A stretch of 9,715 nucleotides of DNA, from the NCBI GenBank assembly GCA_026645375.1, contig JAPFFX010000164.1, positions 1 through 9,715 on the forward strand, written 5' to 3'. Shown here one piece after another: positions 5,577 to 9,715 of this stretch; within the stretch, counting starts at the first letter, position 1, and each line of letters starts with the position of its first letter. The stretch comes from Citricoccus sp. WCRC_4. GTDB lineage: Bacteria; Actinomycetota; Actinomycetes; Actinomycetales; Micrococcaceae. The notes beneath the pieces are model-generated. The model saw only the letters and a list, made by a program, of their open reading frames with translations, searched no databases and was not told the origin of the DNA. A program made the position numbers and the translations under genes.

Positions 5577-7169
5577 ATGAGCGTGCCCAGCACCGGGACG
5601 CCCCCGGCCCCGGCCCGATGGACCGGCATCGTGTGGATCCCGGCGGTCATCGGCCTCGTCGGCTCGCTGGCCGTCATGGCCGGTTCGCTGTCCGTCGGCT
5701 GGCTCGCCTCCGCCTCTCCGGTCAACCGCTGGGGATGGCTCATCCCGTGGCGGACCACCGAGTCCGGGGTCATCACCGGGACCGTGGTCATGACAGTCGG
5801 CTGCTGGCTGATGTTCTGGGCCTGGCTGAGACTGGGCAAGGTGTTGCGGCCGTTCGGCCCGGGCGCCCTGCGCATCGTCAACCTGTCCACGGCGCTCTGG
5901 ACGTTGCCGCTGCTGGCCTGCCTGCCGATCTTCTCCCGGGACATCTTCGCCTACATCGGCCAGGGCCGGCTCATGCTGGCCGGCCGGGACCCCTACGAGG
6001 ACGGCATCTCCACCCTCTCGAACTGGTTCCAGCTCGGCGCGGACACCACCTGGGCGGAGACGGACACCCCCTATGGGCCGGTGTTCCTGTGGATCGAGCA
6101 ATTCGTCATGGCGGTCACCGGCCCCGAAGACCCGGACGCCGCGATCTTCCTGTTCCGCCTGGTCGCCGTGGCCGGCGTCGTGCTCATCATGGTCTACGTG
6201 CCCCGCCTCGCCCGGCTCCTGGGCACCAACGCCGCGCGGGCCCAGTGGATCACCGTGGCCAACCCGCTGTTCCTGATCAGCTTCGTGGCCTCGGGCCACA
6301 ACGACGCCCTGATGGTCGGTCTGGCCCTGGCCGGTGTCTGGTACGCGGCCACGGGCCGGGGACTGCTCGGCGTGCTGTTCGTGACCGCCTCCCTGGGCAT
6401 CAAGCCGATCACCATGGTGCTGCTGCCGTTCATCGGGCTGCTGTGGGCCGGCCGCGGCGCCAGCTGGGCCCGCCGGTTCGGCTACTGGTTCCTCACGGCC
6501 GGGATCGCCGGGGCCCTGATGGTGGTGGTCGGCTGGTTCAGCGGCTTCGGCTTCGGCTGGCTGGGCGTGATGCTGGAGACCGGCACCGGCTCCGTCCCGT
6601 GGTCGCCCATCGGCATCATGGCCGAGGCCACCCGGGTGGTCCTGGGCTCGCTGGGCATCCCCGATCAGTGGGTCCTGGACGCGTTCAAGACCGGTGGTCG
6701 GCTGCTGTCCATCCTGCTCGTCGTCTGGCTGATGTTCCGTGGCCGGCACGAGCACCTGATGCAGCGCATGACCTGGGCCTTCACCGCCCTGGTGGTGCTC
6801 TCGCCGATCATCCAGCCCTGGTACCTGCTCTGGCTGCTGCCGTTCTTCGCGGTGCTCGGCATCCGCAGCGACTGGCAGCTGAAGTGGGTCGTCTTCACGG
6901 TCGCCTTCTTCGTGGCGTTCGGGGCCGCCGACCAGCTTTTCGTCTGGCAGTTCCTGGGGATCGAGGACCAGCTCAAGCACCTGGCCACCCTGCTGTCCTG
7001 GGGCTGCATGGTGTGGATCCTGTTGCTCGACCCGTGGACGAGCTCGGTGATGAAGGAGGAGTGGCACCTGCGTCCGGCCGCGCGCGCCTTCCTGGCCCGG
7101 CTGCGGGGCCGCAGGCCGTCCGCGCCGTCACCGCAGGAGTCCCGGCGGACGGGATCGACCGCTTCGTGA
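5577..7169 (+). CDS. mptB: MptA/MptB-family polyprenol-phosphomannose-dependent alpha-1,6-mannosyltransferase (first copy)
   Basis: This 530-residue multi-pass membrane glycosyltransferase of the GT-C fold matches the MptA/MptB family, which adds alpha-1,6-linked mannose from polyprenol-phosphate mannose to the lipomannan backbone on the outer face of the membrane. The key motif FSRDIFAYIGQGRL (residues 119-132) has the acidic residue (Asp122) expected in the first extracytoplasmic loop of GT-C enzymes. Also present are DPYEDGIS (138-145), TPYGPVFLW (164-172), ANPLF (228-232), GHNDALMVG (240-248), GIKPITM (274-280) and PIIQPWYLLWLLP (410-422). About a dozen hydrophobic segments are seen, with an Arg-rich cytoplasmic tail from about residue 497. 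The ATG at 5577 follows a GGAAGGA ribosome site; the frame is open further upstream, but that part is antisense to orn. Its stop overlaps the next start by three bases. I cannot tell MptA from MptB roles by eye. Confidence 0.88.
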   Translation: MSVPSTGTPPAPARWTGIVWIPAVIGLVGSLAVMAGSLSVGWLASASPVNRWGWLIPWRTTESGVITGTVVMTVGCWLMFWAWLRLGKVLRPFGPGALRIVNLSTALWTLPLLACLPIFSRDIFAYIGQGRLMLAGRDPYEDGISTLSNWFQLGADTTWAETDTPYGPVFLWIEQFVMAVTGPEDPDAAIFLFRLVAVAGVVLIMVYVPRLARLLGTNAARAQWITVANPLFLISFVASGHNDALMVGLALAGVWYAATGRGLLGVLFVTASLGIKPITMVLLPFIGLLWAGRGASWARRFGYWFLTAGIAGALMVVVGWFSGFGFGWLGVMLETGTGSVPWSPIGIMAEATRVVLGSLGIPDQWVLDAFKTGGRLLSILLVVWLMFRGRHEHLMQRMTWAFTALVVLSPIIQPWYLLWLLPFFAVLGIRSDWQLKWVVFTVAFFVAFGAADQLFVWQFLGIEDQLKHLATLLSWGCMVWILLLDPWTSSVMKEEWHLRPAARAFLARLRGRRPSAPSPQESRRTGSTAS

Positions 7170-9004
7170 ACTCCGCCCACCACCCCCCGGGCCTCCCCGC
7201 GCGCCCGGCGTCGCTGGACCGGCTGCGACGCCGGCTCGGAACGCTCCGGGCCACGCGCTGGCTGATCGGCGGGGCCGACGAGGACACCACCCTCTCGCTG
7301 CGGCAGGGCCTGATCGGGTCCGTCATGATCATGGTCGGCTCCTGGGGCGTGGGCTGGCTGGCCAGCACGCCCACCTCCCTGTTCGCCCGGACCACGATCC
7401 TCAACCCGCTGCGGGTCGAACCGGTCGGAGTGATCACCTGCGCCGTGCTGCTGGTGCTGGGCTCACTGCTGCTGGTGCGGGCCTGGCTGCGGCTGGGCCA
7501 GCGGCTCGACGGGCGGTGGACCGGATCCCGGGACGTGGTGGTGCGCGCGACCTGGCTGTGGGCCGCGCCCCTGATGCTGGCCTTCCCGGTGTTCTCTCGC
7601 GACGTCTACTCCTACCTCGGCCAGGGCCGGCTGCTGCACGCCGGGCTGAACCCGTACGAGGACTGGATCTCAGAGCTGCCCGGCTGGTTCATGCAGGGAG
7701 CGGACTCCATCTGGGCCGAGTCACCCTCGCCCTACGGCCCGCTCTTCCTGCTGATCGCCCGTGCGGTCTGGTTCCTCACCGGGGGCAGCCCCGAGCCGGC
7801 CTTCCTGCTGTTCCGCGGGATCTCCGTGCTCGGTCTGGGCCTGTGCCTGTGGGCGGTGCCCCGGCTGGCCCGGCGCTTCGGCACCCCACCCGGCTGGGCC
7901 ACGTGGGTCTCGATCGCCAATCCGCTGTTCGCGCTCTACATGATCGCCGGCATCCACAACGACGCCCTGATGGTCGGCCTGCTGCTGTGCGGCTTCGTCC
8001 TGCTCGGCCCGGACTCCTCCCGGACCCGCAATCTCGGCGGACTGGTGCTGGTCTCGCTGTCCATCGCGATCAAGCCGCTCACGCTGATCGCGCTGCCCTT
8101 CGCCGGGCTGCTCCTGCTGCGCGGTGGCCACCAGTCGGGGGTGGACCGGACCGTGTCAGCCGGCCCCGCCTCCGGGCCGGCCGGTTCCCCCGGGGCCGGC
8201 GGCCCGGAGCCCGACGGCGACGCCGGCGACCGGGCGGGTACGCCCGGCTGGCGGGAGCGGGTCCGGGCCTGGGCCGGATGCCTGGCCGTGACCGCGGTGG
8301 TGCTGGCCGCCGTGGGGGGGCTGACCGGGCTGTGGTTCGGCTGGGTGCCGGCCATGCTCACCTCCGGGGGTGCGGCGTTCCCCTATGCCCCGTTCGGTCT
8401 GCTCGGACTCGGGATCGGCTGGCTGGTGGACTCGGTGACGGGCGTCGACGCGCGGGCCGCGGCCGATGCCGTCTATGCCGCTGGGAAGGTGCTGGCCATG
8501 GGGCTGACCGCCTGGCTGGCCCTGACCCGGCGTCCCGTCAACCCCGTGCTGTCCACCGGCCTGACGCTGACGGCGGCCGTGCTCCTGGCCCCGATCATCC
8601 AGCCCTGGTACCTGCTGTGGGTGCTGCCGATGTTCGCGGTGGTCCGCCGCTGGCGGGGCTGGCCGCTCTGGATGCTGTACCTGGTCGTCATGGTGCTGGT
8701 GGCGATCGGGGTGGTGGACCAGTTGTCCGTGGCCCAGTGGATCTCCCTGCTGTGGGTGCGGATCATCACCGGGGCCGTGGGTGCGGCCTACATGGTGTTC
8801 ATCGTGTTCCTGGACCCGAAGACGTCCACCCTGTTCCCGTTCACCGGCCGCCGGCGGGGCCGCCCGTCGGACCCTGACCGGTCCGGGGCGTCGATCAGCG
8901 CGCCCGTCAACGCCCCGGACGGGGCTCCACGCAGTGCCGCGAACCCATCCGCAGGGCCCCGCCGAGCCGGTGCGGCCCCGAGAACTCCCAGGAGACCTGA
9001 GTGA
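7166..9004 (+). CDS. MptA/MptB-family alpha-1,6-mannosyltransferase (second copy, with loop insertion)
   Basis: This 612-residue GT-C membrane enzyme is a diverged paralogue of the preceding gene. Shared landmarks are FSRDVYSYLGQGRL (residues 143-156), NPYEDWIS (162-169), SPYGPLFLL (188-196), ANPLF (251-255), IHNDALMVG (263-271), AIKPLT (301-306) and PIIQPWYLLWVLP (476-488). It differs in three ways: a charged N-terminal extension of about 45 residues, a Gly/Pro/Ala/Asp-rich insertion of about 40 residues in a probable cytoplasmic loop (320-360) where the first copy has only a few residues, and a Pro/Ala/Arg-rich tail of about 50 residues. It should also transfer mannose from a polyprenol carrier. 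The GTG at 7166 lies inside GTGA, overlapping the upstream stop; no strong ribosome site precedes it, so translation is probably coupled to the first copy. Which acceptor each paralogue uses is unknown. Confidence 0.87.
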   Translation: MNSAHHPPGLPARPASLDRLRRRLGTLRATRWLIGGADEDTTLSLRQGLIGSVMIMVGSWGVGWLASTPTSLFARTTILNPLRVEPVGVITCAVLLVLGSLLLVRAWLRLGQRLDGRWTGSRDVVVRATWLWAAPLMLAFPVFSRDVYSYLGQGRLLHAGLNPYEDWISELPGWFMQGADSIWAESPSPYGPLFLLIARAVWFLTGGSPEPAFLLFRGISVLGLGLCLWAVPRLARRFGTPPGWATWVSIANPLFALYMIAGIHNDALMVGLLLCGFVLLGPDSSRTRNLGGLVLVSLSIAIKPLTLIALPFAGLLLLRGGHQSGVDRTVSAGPASGPAGSPGAGGPEPDGDAGDRAGTPGWRERVRAWAGCLAVTAVVLAAVGGLTGLWFGWVPAMLTSGGAAFPYAPFGLLGLGIGWLVDSVTGVDARAAADAVYAAGKVLAMGLTAWLALTRRPVNPVLSTGLTLTAAVLLAPIIQPWYLLWVLPMFAVVRRWRGWPLWMLYLVVMVLVAIGVVDQLSVAQWISLLWVRIITGAVGAAYMVFIVFLDPKTSTLFPFTGRRRGRPSDPDRSGASISAPVNAPDGAPRSAANPSAGPRRAGAAPRTPRRPE

Positions 9005-9715
9005 GCCAGACCCGACCCGTGCAGCCCGACCGTGGTGGAGACCGGCCGCCGTCCCGCACCCCGGCGTTCTCGGGCAATCCCGCCGCCCTCGCCGACGGGC
9101 CGGACCGGCGCGTGCTGGTGGTGCTGGTCGTCGCCACGCTGCTGGCCGGCGTCGTGGCACTGTTGTCCAAGCAGTGGTGCCGGATCAACGGCTGGGAGGC
9201 CCCCGGGGTGCACATCCACATGTGCTACTCGGACTTCGGCCAGCTGTTCCCGACCCGCGGCCTGGCGGAGGGGTACTTCCCGTTCTACACGCCGCTGCCG
9301 GAGGACCAGTGGATGGAGTACCCCGCGCTGCTGGCCGTGGTGGCCGGGGTGACCTCGTGGCTCGTGCCGGCGCAGGGGACGCTGCTGGAACGGACCGTCA
9401 CCTACTTCGACGTCAACGCCGTGGGCGCCCTGCTGTGCTGGCTCGTGGTGGTCATCGCGACGGCCTACACCGCGCGCGGCCGGTCCAAGGACGCCCTGAT
9501 GGTGGCCGTGGCGCCCGGGATCATCCTCACCTCGTTCCTGAACTGGGACCTGTGGGCCGTCATGCTCGCGGCCCTCGGACTGTGGCTGTGGTCCCGGAAC
9601 CACCCTGTGCTGGCGGGTGTGGTGCTCGGGCTGGGGGCGGCGATGAAGCTGTACCCGCTGTTCTTCTTCGGCGCCATCCTGGTGCTGTGCTGGCGGACCG
9701 GACGGCTCCGGGTGT
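9001..9715 (+). CDS. GT87-family integral membrane glycosyltransferase (partial, runs off the window)
   Basis: The first 238 codons are present and the 3' end lies beyond the window. The product resembles the GT87/DUF2029 family of GT-C glycosyltransferases, which includes the mycobacterial mannosyltransferase PimE. After a hydrophilic N-terminus of about 36 residues comes a membrane helix (37-56), then an extracytoplasmic loop with CYSDFGQLFPTRGL (75-88, Asp78 the likely catalytic-loop acid) and EYPALL (106-111). These are followed by helices, NWDLWAV (181-187) and GAAMKLYPLFFF (212-223), the last typical of the family. The GTG at 9001 overlaps the upstream stop as GTGA and has a good AGGAG ribosome site (8990-8994) six bases before it. 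It likely adds mannose or another polyprenol-linked sugar to the glycolipid made by its neighbours. GT87 placement is by motif memory; the sugar is not determinable. Confidence 0.8.
   Translation, partial: MSQTRPVQPDRGGDRPPSRTPAFSGNPAALADGPDRRVLVVLVVATLLAGVVALLSKQWCRINGWEAPGVHIHMCYSDFGQLFPTRGLAEGYFPFYTPLPEDQWMEYPALLAVVAGVTSWLVPAQGTLLERTVTYFDVNAVGALLCWLVVVIATAYTARGRSKDALMVAVAPGIILTSFLNWDLWAVMLAALGLWLWSRNHPVLAGVVLGLGAAMKLYPLFFFGAILVLCWRTGRLRV

Noticed and set aside
4881..7067. A 728-codon minus-strand open frame that fuses orn to a long upstream protein
   Set aside because: Only the last about 204 codons are orn. The rest is antisense to the mannosyltransferase gene, is rich in His, Arg, Gln, Asp, Gly and Pro as expected for a GC-rich shadow frame, and has no family features.
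5528..7165. An open frame running in from 5528 through the first mannosyltransferase into the second
   Set aside because: The N-terminal 546 codons are an out-of-frame reading of the first mannosyltransferase with Pro/Arg/Gly-rich low-complexity sequence; the real gene starts at GTG 7166 where family similarity begins.
7516..8877. A 453-codon plus-strand frame inside the second mannosyltransferase
   Set aside because: It is an Arg/Ala/Gly/Pro-rich shadow frame of the real gene, with no domain features or ribosome site.

Overview
The window is high-GC DNA from an actinobacterium, most likely a member of the Micrococcaceae or a close relative. The evidence is the strong G/C bias at third codon positions, frequent GTG starts, an oligoribonuclease gene next to tRNA-His, and a cluster of polyprenol-phosphomannose-type (GT-C) mannosyltransferases of the sort used for lipomannan synthesis. 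The genus cannot be fixed from the sequence alone.

Left part, minus strand, reading right to left (4445 down to 11): an apparent three-gene operon. An M20D-type amidohydrolase/peptidase is followed after 46 bp by a NorB-like DHA2 major-facilitator transporter, and after another 75 bp by a second, closely related NorB-like transporter. The two transporters are a clear tandem duplication, and one stretch of them is still almost identical at the DNA level. A weak sigma-70-like promoter and a short inverted repeat lie upstream of the amidohydrolase. A plausible theme is hydrolysis of an amide-conjugated compound followed by export of the product or of related toxic compounds; the substrate is unknown.

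Middle, minus strand (4684-5501): the housekeeping gene orn (oligoribonuclease, DEDDh exonuclease), then tRNA-His(GTG) with its own good -10 element, then a perfect 40-bp palindrome that looks like the terminator separating the tRNA from the amidohydrolase operon.

Right part, plus strand (5577 to the window end): two tandem MptA/MptB-family integral-membrane mannosyltransferases and a GT87-family membrane glycosyltransferase that runs off the window. Both junctions are 4-base GTGA start/stop overlaps, so the three genes are almost certainly co-transcribed and translationally coupled. They probably act on the outer face of the membrane, using polyprenol-phosphate mannose to build or decorate lipomannan/lipoarabinomannan-type glycolipids. 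The 84-bp gap between orn and the first mannosyltransferase is a divergent promoter region.

No mobile element, CRISPR array, rRNA or phage gene was seen. The window reads as ordinary chromosomal sequence; the most noteworthy items are the two independent tandem paralogue pairs, the perfect palindrome, the overlapping-start glycosyltransferase cluster, and a loop insertion in the second mannosyltransferase. I found no convincing evidence of an undescribed system.
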